Origin: Dendrobium chrysotoxum
Lineage: Eukaryota; Streptophyta; Magnoliopsida; Asparagales; Orchidaceae
Length of the DNA stretch: 64,000 nt
Reading direction: 5' to 3'
Assembly: GCA_019925795.1 (NCBI GenBank)
Contig: CM034312.1
Span: 86,431,528-86,495,527, forward strand
This document shows, in pieces, positions 20,691 to 34,747 of the stretch. The notes under the pieces were generated by a model that saw nothing but the letters and a program-made list of their open reading frames with translations, did not search any database and was not told where the DNA came from. Every line of letters starts with the position of its first letter. Within the stretch, counting starts at the first letter, position 1. The position numbers were made by a program, and so were the translations under genes.

Positions 20691-21974
20691 TAATTGCTCT
20701 AATGTTGAGTCGAATTTTATTGTTAATTAAGCAAATATATTGAATATAATTAAGAATCTATTTGGGAGTTGATATGAATTATATTTAAAAAGTTTATCAG
20801 AGCAAATTGGAAATTTATTCCTTTAAACAGTTTATCAGAGCTATATTATTTTATAAATTTGATTGTGAAATTATTATAGGTAAAGCAACTTAACAACATT
20901 GGTCATAAAAAAAGCAAAATAATTTACATTACAAATTTTTTTAAAAAAATAATATAAAGAATTAAAAAAGATGTAATCAAATAATATGATGATGATTGCT
21001 GAAAAGTAAAACAAGGAGAAAGTTGTTTCAAATAAGCCATAAAGCAAATTAATTTTATGTATGGTCAAGTACTATATATATACAATGTTGTTGTGTTGAG
21101 GGTTTCTTTAAAAGGTTTATTTAAATATTAGATTAAATACATGCATAATTTAAATTAAGAATATAATTATTTTGAAGATAAAATATTAATTTTAAAACAT
21201 TTAATTTGCATCATATTCTAAAGGTATTCGTGCTTGTAAATTTTCAATATTGATATAAAATATAAAAAAAAGAATAGGAAAAACACATTCTTCATAAATT
21301 TAAAGATAAAACAATATTTTTTGAAGATAAAAATGTTAAATAGGCTTCATCATTTTAGCATTTTATAAAGTTTCCGCACACATTAAGTTGAATAAATTGA
21401 GGGTTCATACAATAAATGAGAATTTTTATTTGAAAAAAAATGCAAGAATGTGAACAAATATGGGAAGGAGAAAATGTATTAGACCCTTTGCCAATTAAAG
21501 TTATTTTACTAGTTTGTGTTACTAGATGATTGACTTATTCATAGCTAAAGAAGTCATTAATGCATTACAAGGGACATGAATTATGAAGGATAATTTTTTT
21601 GCTAGAAGTAAACGGTGCATTAAAGTTCTCTTTAAGAGATGTTTATTAATTACTTCGCCCTTTTTTCTTATATATATATGAATTGGGAAAAGTGTAGACT
21701 ATTGATCAGTAGGTCCTAATGGAGGTCATGGATGTGATTGGAAGGTTTGGAAAGGGTCCCAAGGTCAAAATCTATTGGATGGCAAGTTCAATGACATATA
21801 CTACAAATAATTGAAGGTTTTGTAGCCTTTGAAAAAATATTCAATTTTAGGGGCTAGGAGTGTCGAATTGAGCTCAAATTTGGATGGTTGATTCTAGAGA
21901 CCTGTCTAAACAATATGCAATTGATAGACCTTAAATCAAAGGCATTAGGCTAGGTTCCAAGGGATCTGAAAATT
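20691..21974. other. Spacer between tandem units 1 and 2
   Basis: About 1.3 kb of AT-rich DNA not found elsewhere in the window. No gene, terminal repeats or RNA recognised. 21700-21960 is less AT-rich but has only short open frames. Confidence 0.5.
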
Positions 21975-22130
21975 CACGAGTGTGCCCAATGTCAGCTTTG
22001 TTTGCTAACAGTTTTCATTAGAAATAATCCCACTAATTAATGCTGGAAATAATTATTTTGGTAATTATAATTTGCTATATTTGAAATATTATACAGAACT
22101 ATGCCATTTCGCTGATTATAATGTTCGAAA
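21975..22130. repeat. U block, copy 3
   Basis: Same ordered words as copy 1 with about 4% differences, more than the 0.1% seen in the DNA right of 22360. Starts at TCACGAGTGTGCCCAATG. Confidence 0.75.
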
Positions 22131-22260
22131 TAATTCCACTAATCGCCAGGCCCACCCTCAACTTTACATTCGTCAAATAATCGCCAAACATAAAAATCGC
22201 CGATGAGGCTTAGTTAACCCGCGCTTATCGATCCCATGGGCTCAGCCCATGAACAGTGTA

Positions 22261-22311
22261 GAAAGACCTGGTCCATGCAATAATTTTTTCGGGCAGCCCG
22301 TGGGCTCCACG
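22261..22311 (+). repeat. P block, copy 3
   Basis: GAAAGACCTGGTCCATGCAA, TTTTTTCGGGCAGCCCGTGG, GCTCCACGG, followed by TATAAAA at 22331-22337. Confidence 0.75.
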
Positions 22312-23372
22312 GCTACAAAATCTCCCCGTTATAAAAGCAGGGGAGTAAGCAGTTTCGCGAGCAGGGGATGAGAGGATTATATGGTGAGCAGGAGCGGGGA
22401 GATGAGATGTATCGGTGGTGGTTGCTGTGGGTTGATGGGGCGTATGGAAGAGTTAGGTGATGTGGTGGAAACCGAGACAAGATCTTGGGGAGTTCAAGTT
22501 CGGTTGCAGTGGTGAACGCTGTGGAGGAGGGGATTAGATCGTGAGAAGAATGAAGATTTGAGCCATGGGAAACAGGCATGACTGAAGGCTTTGAGATGGT
22601 GGCATGTTGGTGATCTTTTGTAGCGGAGATGATAAGGTGATTTCATTTGAGTTGATTTAGTGCGTACGAGGTTTATTAAGCAAGCTGTGGTAAGGGAAGT
22701 ATCAACACAGTAGCTTCTTCTACTCCACCTATGGTTCACCAACAGTCATCAGCTTTCCTCTACTTGCTGAGAATTCTTTGAGGAACTGAGGAAGATATGT
22801 TTCTTGAATCTTTCTTGTTGTTTTCTTCTACAAACAGCAGCAACCTGTTGTCTTCTTCCCCAACAACAACAACAGCTTCTTGTTCTTAACCTAGCCCCCT
22901 TTATAACTGCATCTCAGCTGTGAAATCCTTCTCTGCACGGATCGAGAGAAGAGAACATTGCCTGGATCGGAGCTCTGCTTCTCCTTCGCCTGGATCGAGA
23001 GCCACCACCTGCTGGACCGAGAGCCAACAGGTCTCTTAAAGCCTACCCAAACCGAGAGCTTCCTAGCTCGCCCGACTGCCTCCTGCAATTAGTCTTCACT
23101 CGCGAGCACCCCCTGCACATCTAGCACCCGTCGCTGCTCGCGACACCCGTGCGACCCGTCTCTGCTCGCGACATCGCCAGCCTGACCGGCCCACGCGATC
23201 CGCCAGCGCCTTGATGATCCGTGGGAGTTTTTCTTGCACTCGACCTCGACCCGCCTGCGTCTCCTTCACGCGCGAGTGTCCCTTCTCCGACCTATCCGCC
23301 ACCCGCATATTTATCCCGCGTGCGCTGCTGCGATCGCGCTGCTGCGATCGAGCACCCGCACTGCTCCCGTGC
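22312..23372 (-). pseudogene. Copia-derived segment and GC-rich leader, unit 2
   Basis: Counterpart of 2325-3385, nearly identical from about 22370 onward. No coding motif beyond the copia-like stretch at 22312-22677 (minus). Read as a retroelement spacer and leader, not a gene. Confidence 0.5.
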
Positions 23373-24307
23373 GAGGAAATTTTAAGAAGAAGCATAATCA
23401 AAATTTAAATTATTTAAAGTAGCATAATTTTTAAAAAAATTTAAAAAGCTAGCCAACTATTTGGCTATTTCTAAAAATATCAAACTATTTGACGAATTCT
23501 ATAGAATTAGCCAAACTATTTTGCTAGTTCTTAATACCCCAAACAGTTTGTATAAAATTAATTGTATTTGTATATTTTGTTAAATTAAAATATTTGTAAA
23601 TTAATGAATGAATAATTTAAAATAATTATATATATAATTTGTTATATTTTTAACTAAATTGTTAAAATCTTATTTTAATGTGTGCTTGCTGTGGACATTG
23701 GATTCCCCTATAAAAAATAATTAATATGTACTTGGTTTGGACATTAAATTCCTCTGTTCATAAATCTCATTCAGAGCATGGAATCTTTATATTGTTTCGT
23801 TCATTGTGGAATCTTTATATTGTTTCGTTCATTGTGCATTAACATGTCATGCAGCTTGCAATAGCTTATCCCAATAGATTGCAAGTTGTAAGGTCAATTC
23901 ATGTCCTATTATATTTTTTGGCTGCAAGTGATGCTTGTTAGTATACATTAAAATAAGATTTTAATGATTTAATTAAAAATATAACAAATTATATACACAA
24001 TTAGTTTAAATTATTTATTCATTAATTTATAAGTAGTTTAATTTAACAAAATATACAAATACAACTAGTTTATACAAATTGTTTGGGGTATTAAGAACTA
24101 GCCAAACAATTCGGCTAATTCTGTTTGGCTAATTCTATAGAATTTGCCAAATAGTTTGGCGTTTTTAGAATTAGTCAAACAGTTTGACTAATTCTATAGA
24201 AATAGCATTAGTCAAACTGTTTGACTAGTTTGTTTCTTTTTAAAAATTTTAAAAATTATGCTCCATATAATTTAAATTTTGGCCATGCTGCTTCTTAAAA
24301 TTTGCTC
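23373..24307. mobile_element. Foldback element, unit 2 copy
   Basis: Counterpart of 3386-4320 with two base changes that I can see. Arms about 23373-23681 and 23945-24307. Confidence 0.75.
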
Positions 24308-24460
24308 GCTCCCGTGCCCACTCCAACCTGTACGCTTCCACCCGTGTCCTATCCTTCACGTGATCCGCATACCGATGCCTACGACCCCACCTTGTCCTGC
24401 TTCCGCTTCTTTCTTGATTACAAGAAATACACTCCTCCTTCCCCCCATCATCTCCACTAA

Positions 24461-24472
24461 GCTCTGATACTA
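24461..24472 (-). promoter_or_regulatory. Copia primer-binding site, unit 2
   Basis: Minus strand TAGTATCAGAGC, 5 bp inside the LTR end at 24478. Confidence 0.75.
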
Positions 24473-24477
24473 ATTAT

Positions 24478-24747
24478 TGTGAATTCTTGAAGGAAAATAA
24501 GCTGCTTGAATGATTGCACTGCAAGAGATATGGAGAAGGGATAGCACTCCCAGATTTTGGCAGAACTAAATCTTATTTTTGAGTCAAAACTTATTACATT
24601 TGGTATATTTGTTTATATCCTAAAAAGCAAAAAAAAAAAAAAAAAACTTGTAGCTAATATAACGCTACACAAGAAAACAAAGATGTCTCAAACAAGAACA
24701 ATCAAAGGAAACAAATAATGTAATTAAAATTGAACCAAATGCTAACA
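24478..24747 (-). mobile_element. Copia-type 5' LTR, unit 2 (270 bp)
   Basis: Same TG...CA ends as 4491-4767. Seven bases shorter in the internal poly-A. Confidence 0.7.
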
Positions 24748-24909
24748 TAGTTTCTACTATGTTGAATCAGAATGAGATTACTGATCGCTTGTGATGAGTG
24801 AGAAAGTGTTTAGGGTTTTTTGAAAACCCTTGTAGATTTTTCTCATTCGATCTGCTTCTTTTCTGCTTGTCTTTTGTGCGATCTATTTTTCTTCTTCTAG
24901 TTGTTCTAT

Positions 24910-25760
24910 ATGGATCTCTTGAAAGATTTTCCACCATTATCCTCGGCTAAGGCCTTGGATCCCTTATTCGGGATTCCTCCGAGCACTACGAAAGCGTGGA
25001 ATGACTTATTGACCTCTTGTCAATCTTCCCCCAAATCTTTTCAGTTTCCTTTGTTACCCCGTTCGATAATCTTGCTCTTTTCTCAGAAGAGGATGTTTTG
25101 GCTACCTCGAAAAAATGGGGTTTGACACTAGTATGGTATTCCTTGGGTAAGAGACCTTATTTTGAAGCTTTACAGTCAATTATGCTTAAGTCCTGGAAGC
25201 TAAAAGGTAATCTTACTCTTCTTGCTTTAAGTGAGATTTTTTTCTTGATGAAATTTCTTGCCCTGAGGATTATTATTTAGTTTGGTCTAGAGGACCTTGG
25301 ATTTTTTTTGAAAACCTTTTATTATCCAACTTTGGTCTCCCTTGTTACATCCTCAACATGAAGAATTTGGTTCAATACCTCTCTGGATTAAGCTTCTTGA
25401 TTTACCTTTGGATTTTTGGACTCCTGAAGGCATTTCTAAGGTTATTAGTCTTGTTGGATTTCCTATTGCTGTAGATGCTTTAACAAGGGACCAAGTTAGA
25501 CTAACATTTATTAGGGTTTGTGTGTTAATTAATAAAGATTTTCCTTTACTTGAGGAAGTAAAAATTGCTGTGGTTGGATCCTTTTTATTTTTAAAATTAA
25601 CTATGATTGGAAACCTACACATGTTCTGGGTGTGGTTCAATTGTCCATCCCCCCTCTTTATGTCCGACGAATCCTTAGGATCAAAAAGAAAATGTTATTG
25701 ATGAATCTAATAGAGGGAGAAGCAGGACTAGGATGGTTTGGAAGGTTTCTTCTCGTCCTT
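24910..25760 (+). pseudogene. LINE ORF1 remnant, unit 2
   Basis: Same start (MDLLKDFPPLSS), DUF4283-like core and frameshifts as the unit 1 copy. Non-functional. Confidence 0.8.
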
Positions 25761-26309
25761 CTAAGTCTTCTTAATCTTTGAAAGCTGAATACAGAGTTCT
25801 ACCTATTTGCAGGTTATCTCTCATTCTATTACTATTTCATATTCTAATTTGTAATTTTCTAAACCTATTGGTGTTATAGATTCTCGGCAAGAAATTTTTC
25901 CTTATGAGCATATTAATTTGAAAGATTCGATCTCCTTTCTAGAAAATACTGTATTAGATAAATTAGAAGTTCTTACTTCTAGTATGAAAGAAATTCTGCC
26001 TAATCTTAATTCTCCTTCAGAAGTATCATCTTCTAATTTATTAGTGAATTCTGCTTCTCTTATGGTTAATTCTCATAAACTATCTATTCACGAGGCTTTA
26101 TTAGAGGGCTCTAATATACAAAATAAGTTTTAGGTTTTATAGAATTTAGAGGATCATATAATGGAATTTCATAAAGATAACTCTATTTTAAACTCAAAAG
26201 GTAAGGATATTGCTTTGCCGAAAGATATTGCTAATGTGCAACCTGTTCTTAAGGTTCATTTAGCATCAGAAAAGTCTACTCGATCTAAAAATGCCAAAAA
26301 GGCATTAAA

Positions 26310-29300
26310 CACTATTATCAAGAATTAATATTTTTGCCTAATAATATTACTTCTTGAAATGTTAGAGGTTTTCATAATTTGGATAGAGTTAATGCTTGCA
26401 AAAATATTGTTAAAATGTTTGATGTTAATTTCTTTTGTATTCTTGAAGCTAAGATTAAATTGAATCAGGTTAAAGATCCTTGATTTAATATTAAACATAG
26501 AATTTTTCAACAAGAAGCAGACTGTCATAATTTTAATTTCTCCTCTCCATGAAGAATTTGGCTGAAATGGGATGCTTCTTGTATTTCTTTTAATAACATT
26601 ATTTCTACAAATCAATTTATTCATGGCACTATTAAATTTGGTTATGTAGCTTCGATTTTTATTACTGTTATTTATGCCTTAAATTTAGTTGTTAATAGAA
26701 TTACTATTTGGCAAGATATTCTTAATTTAGCTTGTAATATCACTACCCTTTGGATTTTATTAGGAGATTTTAATTGTAGTAGACTTATTAATGAAAAATT
26801 GAGGGTTAATCCTCTCCCTTGTGCTAAATTATGATATTTTAATAATTTTATTTTTAATACTAGTTTACATGATCTTTCTTCTTTTGGTAATTTTTTTATG
26901 TGGTTTAATCAATAAGTGGATACTCCTATTCATATTAAGTGCGATAAGATTTTGGTTAATTGTCATTGGTTGGATGCTTTTCCTTACTCTTACTATCATG
27001 TGGATAGTCCTATGTATTCAAATCATTCTCTTCTTATTGCTTGCAATAAAAGTTTGAATTACTGCAAGAATAGATTTCATTTTATGAATTTTTGGTGTAA
27101 AAAGCTAAAATTTTGGGATTTACTTATTGATATTTTTGCAAAGACTTATGTTGGAAATCTTATTAATAATGATAAATTGCGTAATCTCAAATATTTGATC
27201 AAAGGAAAGTTTTGTGCTTCTTTTAAAGTTGTTTCCAAAAATATTGATACTCTTCAAAAGCAACAACAAGATTTAATTAAGAAGATTTAAGAGAATCCTT
27301 TGGATTATGATCTTAATTTGACTCTTAAAGATGTTAATGGGATGGTTAGTTTTAATTTATCTTTATGGTCTTCTTGGATCATTCAAAGAGTTAAATCTAA
27401 TTGGCTTATTTATGGAGAAGATGACTTGGGTTTTCTTTATTCTAAAATTCATTATAGACAAAAAAAGAATAAGATTCATGTCATTCATACTGCTAATGGC
27501 TTTTTTGCTTATTATAAAGGTATTTCTGAGGCTTTTGTAAATTATTTTAAGAAATTTTGAAATTCTACAAAATTGGTTTTAGCCTCTTTTTTTATCATTC
27601 CGGTTGGTAAAAGTGTTACTGATGTCCTGATGGCTTCTCTCATTGCTCCAATTATTTTTGAGGAGATTAAAAGGTGATTTTTTTTGTCCTTCTTCTACTC
27701 CAGGTCCTGATGGTTTTACTTTTAGTTCTTTAAGAAATCATGGTATATTATTGGATCTTGTTTTTATAAAGTAGTTATTCATTTCTTTAAATCGGGTTAT
27801 ATGCCTAAGGCTGCTAAAGTTATCGCTATTACTCTTATTCCAAAGCATGATATTGCCTCACAAATTTCTGATTATAGGCATATATCTTTATGTAATGTCT
27901 TTTATATAACTATGGCAAAAATTTTGGCTAATAGGATGCAGGATGTTATGCCTTTTATTATTCATTCTACTCAATTCAGTTTTATTAAAAAGAGAATTTT
28001 TATGGATAATATTATTCTTTCTTCTGAATTATTAAGAGAATTTAACTCTTCAGGTAAAGATAAGTTCTTTTGCTCTAAATTGGATATTCATAAAGCTTTT
28101 GATGTTGTATCTATATAGTTTCTTTTTAATAAATTGGCTCAAAAAGATTTTCCTTAGATATTTTTTCTTGGATTAAAGATTGTATTGATGATATTTTTTT
28201 CTTTATTGTGCTTAATGGTTCTTTTAATGGTTTCTTTAGTTCTTCTTTGGGCCTTCGTCAAGGTTATCCTCTTTCTCCTTATCTTTTCTACATTATTATG
28301 GATGCTTTATTTAATCTTTTAGAAGACAAGTCACAATCTATAAATTTTTAGGGGATTAATGCTAGAGAGAGTTCAGTCTCTCATTTATTATATGTAGATG
28401 ATGTTTTTATTTTTGGCAAAGCTTCTCTCAATAATGCTGAAATATTAAAAGACATTTTGGATTATTTTTCTAAGGCTTCAAGTTTCTTTGTTAATCGCAC
28501 TAAGAGCTCTATCATTTTCTCTAAAGGCTATTCTATATCGAAGGAAATTGGTCAGCTGTTGGGTATTCCTGTTTCTCAAAATTCTATGAAGTATTTAGGG
28601 CTGCCTATTTCTTGTAAGAGGCTTACTCTGTTGGATTTTCAATCTTTACTTAATAAAATTTTGGCTCTTCTTATTGGATGGAAAGCTAAAGTATTATCTT
28701 TTATTGGAAGGATCCAATTTCTTAATTTTACTATTTTTAATATCATTTCTTATTGAATTAGAGGACTTCCTTTGCCGAAAACTTGTTTTAATTTTATTAA
28801 CAAAGTTTGTTCTAATTTCCTCTTATATGGTGATGCTTCTATTAGGAAAATTCATATTATTACTTGGAAAGAGGTTTGTAAGCCTAAAAGTGTTGGTGGT
28901 CTTGATATTTTGGATCCTAATGCTCTTCATTTTGCTTACGGTTACTCTCTTATTTGGCGTATTATTAGTGGTAATGGCCTTTTAGTTGTTTGGGTAAAAC
29001 ATAAATATATCTCTTATTGAAAACCTTATTCTCATAAGGATTCTAAGTTTTGGAAGGATCTCTATATCATAGCCAGAGGCATTAAAGGTAAAATTTTGTT
29101 TAATATTTCCACTAATTTTTCTTTATCTTTATATTGAGATCCTTGGTTAGATGGGAGAGCTCTTCATGAACTAATCTCTATTATCCCTGAGAATTCAATT
29201 AATTCTTGTACTGTTAGTGATTGGATTTCTAATGATAAATGGATGATTCCTGTTCATATCCCTAATAATATTATCATGGCTGTTTCAGCTATATCGATTA

Positions 29301-29867
29301 AGAATCAGGATATGTCTAATATTTCTTGAGATGGTAAGTAGTATCCTACTTATAGGATTTTTTATAACACTTTTTATAATAATCTTCCAAGAGTTGAATG
29401 GTTTTCTTATATTTAGCATAAAAGATATACTTTAAGATTTTTTTGCTTTGCTTGGATGACCTTGTTAAAAGAGTTAAAAATGATAAATTTATTGGCTAAA
29501 AGGAAATTGAATGTTCCTTTAACTTGTACCCTTTGTTTTAAAGTTGAGAAAGTCATAATCATCTATTCTTCGAATATGATTCTTCTTTTAGGATTATTTC
29601 TAAATTGGTGTCTGGGTTGATTTATTTCATGCTCAAGACTAATTTAATCCAAATCCGTAAATTTATTTGGGATTCAAACTAGTTTTTGGATGCTAAATAC
29701 TTATTTTTTTTCTTTATACTTGTTGTTCTATTTATTTTATTTGAAAATAAAGGAATAGTAGGAATTTTGATAATAATTTTTGTTGTTCTAGCTCTATCTG
29801 TAAGAATATCAAGTTTGCTATTAGGGCTAAAGTTGCTAATTGAATTTCTTTTTACAAAATCCTTGTA
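26310..29867 (+). pseudogene. LINE ORF2 remnant, unit 2
   Basis: Same endonuclease and reverse transcriptase motifs, including LLYVDD at about 28388-28405, and the same stops as unit 1. Non-functional. Confidence 0.88.
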
Positions 29868-29931
29868 TGCTTGTTGTGGATCTGGTGACGTGGTGTCGTA
29901 CTATGGGTTACCCACTACTTTGTACAGGTAG

Positions 29932-31262
29932 ACTGTCGTGCACTAACTAGTCTAATGCAATAGCTTGTAGATACATGTATCTATTGTAGTTCTTTCACAT
30001 TTGCCCATAGACAACACGTTGAATGTATAATGGGCCTCCTTCAATGGCTCGTAGGCATTTATATTTGCTGTAGTCATTTGGTATTTTGTTCGCAGATGAC
30101 ATTTTATATGTACAACAGGCCTCCTATAAGGGCCTATAGACACTTGCATTTGTTGCATACCATCTAGTGTTTACTTGTAGATGGCATGTAATATGTATGA
30201 TGGGTCTCCTATAACCCCGTAGGTATTTGTGCTTCGTTGTGTGTCATCTACTCCTGCTTGTAGGGGGCTAGTATTTTTTACTGATATTGAATGGTTGTTG
30301 ACTGTGGGATGATTTAGCATTCAATGCACGTTATTCATCATCGCTCGTAGGTGGGTTACTGTGCGTGTAATAATTCTTTTGTTCATCACATGTGGATACT
30401 TTTATTCACTGTATGTCAATTTCCTTCACCTATAGCAAGCTTATGCACCTACTCGTAAATAAGCTATTGTGGGTGTATCTATATTCGCATATGATTCTTT
30501 ACTTTTGTGACATGTCTGTTGTTGCTGATTGTAAGGGCTACTATGTATTCTTGCATGACTGCACATAGTGTTGTTATATTCACTACATTTGGGTCCTGTG
30601 TTCGTAGGAGACCGAAACATTTGCCTGCATGCTACTATTAGTTGTTGGTTGAGCTGCATTTGTCACAGACTTGCCCTCGTGCATTAACAAGCGAGTTGCT
30701 CCATTGATAGCTTATTTGTTGTTGTTGCTTACGAGTGAATTAGTGCATTCATTTAAAAGCTAGTTGACTGTCAAGCATAGGAAAATTACTGCACACATTG
30801 CATGTTAATCATTGGCGCTCGCAAGCAGGTTAATGTACTCACCTACGAATTATTTGATGTTAACTACAGAACATTGTTGTATTCATTACATATCCTCCAT
30901 GTATCATTCATGTGCATATCATTGTATACCTCTTGCTACCACTCATGAATATTCCGTTAGGTGCATTATTGTTTGATATGCTTGCTTGCAAGATTGATGT
31001 AAATGCCACACATAAATCATCATTATTCATGTATGATTTGTAGCACATATATTTATGTGTTTACTTACAACTAGGTCACATATCCTTCTTGATTCTTGCT
31101 GATGATTTCTTGCAAGCCAATGATGATTGAATTCTTGTTCACCATAAGTTCTATGTTCGTTCATTCGCATTTACCTGATATTGCTTGCAAATTGATTATG
31201 CTTGTAAATTTGTCTATTACGAATCTCTTGTTTATTCATTAATTGATATATTTTTATTTGGA
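29932..31262. repeat. Degenerate ~85-bp tandem repeat, unit 2
   Basis: Counterpart of 9950-11280. Clear units start at about 30018, 30103 and 30188. About 0.7% different from unit 1. Confidence 0.55.
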
Positions 31263-32018
31263 TGATCAAGATTATGGGTTAGTATTTATATTTTAATCTT
31301 ATGGTGTATTTTTCAAATTAATGTTCAATTTCTTGCTCATTATCTTAAGTCCTGCTCCCTACAATTTATGTTCAGTTCAAGTCCTTTGTTTGTTCGTTTT
31401 GTAAATTTATAAGTCCCCTGCTATCTTTTTTGTTCAAATAAGGTCCCACATTATTGTTTGAGTTATATGCGTCTTCAGATTAAATTTTGGCAGCCTCCCG
31501 GCATTTTCCCCCATTTAGGAGAAATTCTATGAGTCATAGCCTGTTCGCCACGTCAAAAAAGACACGCACAGTCAGTGTCAGGTGACATCGCGACTATAGT
31601 CTTCAATCCCACAATGTCAAGAAAATCGTGCATGGGTCTTCGAGGGTACCTATTTTGAAATGCATAAGTGTTTACCGCCCGTACTAAGGCACTTATGGGT
31701 ACTTAAACTTTTCTCTGTCATGCTAATAAAAGTGTGTATGAGGCTCGCCCGCCTCGCCGTAAATGCTGCACCGAGTTATCTCCCATCGCGTAAAGAAAAG
31801 CTTGCATAGGGGGTTTCTCAGCGCGCCACGAACACCGAAAACGTGACTTTTGAGGTTTTGAGTTGAGGGATTATACCTGCATGATGTGACGACGATGATG
31901 ATGAAAATTGTACAAAAATACACAAATTACATAAAATCCCCCGCCCCCCCCCCCCCCCTTGAAATTCTTCTCTCCATTTTTTGGACTTTTTTTTCTTTTT
32001 TTCCCTTTTTTTTAAAAC

Positions 32019-32053
<35 letters not shown>

Positions 32054-32714
32054 TACTCATGCACACATATATGCACATATATATACATATATATGCGTAT
32101 GTGAATTATGATAACCATATGAATGAGCTAATGAATGATTATAGTCAAATAAGTAAATAAGACTAGATAATGCTAAGCATATTAAATAATAACCATGACC
32201 AGTGCTAATGGAAGCAAGTAAATGAGAATATAATGGAGAAGAGATTTACTATTTGTTTATATATTTTTTTGTGTAGAATGGTTGTTTGGGTAATGATGGA
32301 TCTTGCTTAAGTTTTGGGAATGAGGGCTTACTACATGGATGGAAAAGAGCTCGTTTGATGGGCTTTAGATATTAGGTTAGGTAGATGAGATGGTTGTTGA
32401 AGTTGTTCAGGACAGTTGGGGAAGAGGAGATGGGCCTTGGGCTTTATGTGAAGAGGAAGGAGTGTAGGGTTGAGGGTATCAGGTATGTATGTGAAGTTCG
32501 GCCTGCAGAGAAAAGAAAGAAAGGAAAATGATCCAGAGGTTGGTAGAGGCCTCGTTTGGCTAGGGTACGTGGGTTCTAGAGTTCAGAGTAGGAGGTGGAT
32601 AGGTACAAGGGAAGGATTTGTTGTTGCTTGATGTGAATAGAGGGAAAGATGGTCGATAGTGAGCTAAAGGCGGAAGCTACAGGTGTCGGGTGGCTGCTGA
32701 AAGTTCGATAGGGA
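31263..32714. other. Non-coding stretch with simple repeats, unit 2
   Basis: Counterpart of 11281-12718. Poly-C is longer (31939-31958) and the AT run (32018-32043) longer than in unit 1. No gene seen. Confidence 0.5.
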
Positions 32715-34276
32715 TGTTAAGCCCTAGTGAATTAGTCCCGAGGCTAACCAAGAGAGGGGGTGAATTGGTTATTTAAAAATTTCACTAGCAACAGAAAAAT
32801 CTTTTCGATTCTTAGCAGCGGAAACATGTAAACAAGAACGAAAAGATCAATCACAGATATTCACCCAAGCAGTTAATATCGAAAACGTAAAGTACAAAAT
32901 AGAATCAGAAAAGCAAACCAGATTTTATAGTGGTTCGGTCAGCTTGACCTACGTCTACTCCCCGGAGCCTCCCCTCCGGGTATTGCACTAAACAAAAAGT
33001 GACTCTCCTTTTGCTCCCACAGCAAGGCGGAGAAGCCTGTACAAAAATCTCCTTTCCACCACACAGTGAGGCAGAGAACCCAACGTCCTTTTGCTTCCTC
33101 CTAAAGCAGGCAGAGAACTTAGGATCTTCTTGCCGACGATCCTCTCCCAAAGAACACCGACACGACGAAAGGCGACGAGCGGAGAAGACGACTCTTATCC
33201 GTGCTTGGAGCAACCTTAGTGAATCCCTCACTAACTCCCCCTCACAGGATCCTTTCTCTCTCTCCCAAACTCTCTCTCTCTAGGGTTTCTCTGAAAAGGA
33301 AAGTGGCAAAAGATTTTTCTTGTTCCAAGAAAAAGTTCTTTTAAAGGAGGGCTTAAAATTTGCCTTAAATCTCAACTGGTCGGCAAGAATCGTCCAGGAC
33401 GATCAGTTCAAAAATAGCTGTTTAAGCCTGGACAATCTGGCTCTTCTGGACGATCAGTAGAAAAAATTGATCATATCGTCCCGTACGATCCTGCGATCGT
33501 TCGGGACGATTAGTCCAAATTGAGGAATATCGTCCAAAAGACAGTTCGGGTCGTCCAGAGAAACTTGTGCTGGACGACCAAAAAATGACTTGATCGTCCA
33601 GGACGATACATGTATCGTCCTGTACGATTAGTTCAAAAAGTGCCCAAATCGTCATGTACACAGTTCAGGTCGTACACCTGAAATGCACTAGACGATCCCG
33701 GATCGGGATCCTGCGATCGTCTAGGACGATGTGATCGTATCAATCAAATATAAATTACTTTCCTTAATTACTAGATTAATTTAGGCATGATTGTACCAAA
33801 TCATCCAGGATGATACACGTATCGTCCGGGACGATCATACCAAATAACTAAAAATAAAAACTTGCCTAACTTGATCTGGCAGCTGAGAATTTCTGATTTG
33901 AGCATATCGTCCCGTACGATCCAAAGATCGTCCAGGATAATCTGCTTAATCATGCCTTCTTAACTTGGTCGCCCTAATTAGGGTTTCTGTTTTTACTGGA
34001 TCGTCCAGGACGATGTGAATATCGTCCATGACGATCTGAACAAAAAAATGAACAGAAACTCTAACTCACTCAAGCTCTCCCCTTGAGTGTGTGTGTGCAA
34101 GGTTACTTAGCTAGGGGATCAGTTACATTACAATTGACTCAAGAAAAAGAAAAATCGTACATTGGACACACTTGGACTCGATCTTGAGTTGGCTTGAGTT
34201 GCTCATGATCTTTTGTGCCTGAAACGGGTTAGCCAAGCAAAACACAATAGAGATATGTTTGTCATCATCAAAACCA
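32715..34276 (-). mobile_element. Solo-LTR-like element, unit 2
   Basis: Counterpart of 12719-14263 with the same TG...CA ends. Slightly longer because of extra sequence in the palindrome array near 33430-33455. Confidence 0.55.
33389..34035. repeat. ATCGTCC-N-GGACGAT palindrome array, unit 2
   Basis: Same array as 13394-14022, with one additional half-site (CTTCTGGACGATCAG) near 33445 that unit 1 lacks and several single-base changes inside the arms. Confidence 0.9.
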
Positions 34277-34747
34277 GATTTGCAACAGCTGCAGGTTTAG
34301 GGAAGGAAGAAAACTAGAGGAGTGCGGCTGTGATTGGAGCAGGTGACGGTTGCATGCAGTGGAGGAAGCAGGTTGGCTTGAGTAGGAAGAAGAAGGTGCG
34401 GATGATTTACGAATAGGAGCAGGAGGCGTTGACTTGGTTGAAGAAGCGAGAGAGGGTCGGCTTTAGTATGCGTGGAAGGAGAAGCGGGAGGAAGAGCTGT
34501 GAGCGTGTGGAAGAAGAGTCGTTTGGCTGTATTTGGTTCTCATTTATTAACCAGAATGGAGTAGCGATTGAGAGCATAATTTATGCATGCTCTGCTCTGA
34601 ACCAGCTCCAAATTGCAACCGTGATGTGATTTTCAGCGAGAAATCGGGATGGGCTTTGGCAGGTAATGATTTGAGTTTTTTTTTTCTTTTTGGTTGTAGC
34701 TTGGAGATCAACATTTTATGAACTATATTAGGAATATGTCGTAAGTT

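Larger units (their letters stand above)
24809..29872 (+). mobile_element. L1-type LINE, unit 2 copy
   Basis: Counterpart of 4829-9890. I count only about five differences over 5 kb (for example C for T at 26092, G for A at about 28980, C for T at about 29073, two extra T at about 29707). Since it is dead in both units, selection cannot explain the low divergence. Confidence 0.88.
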
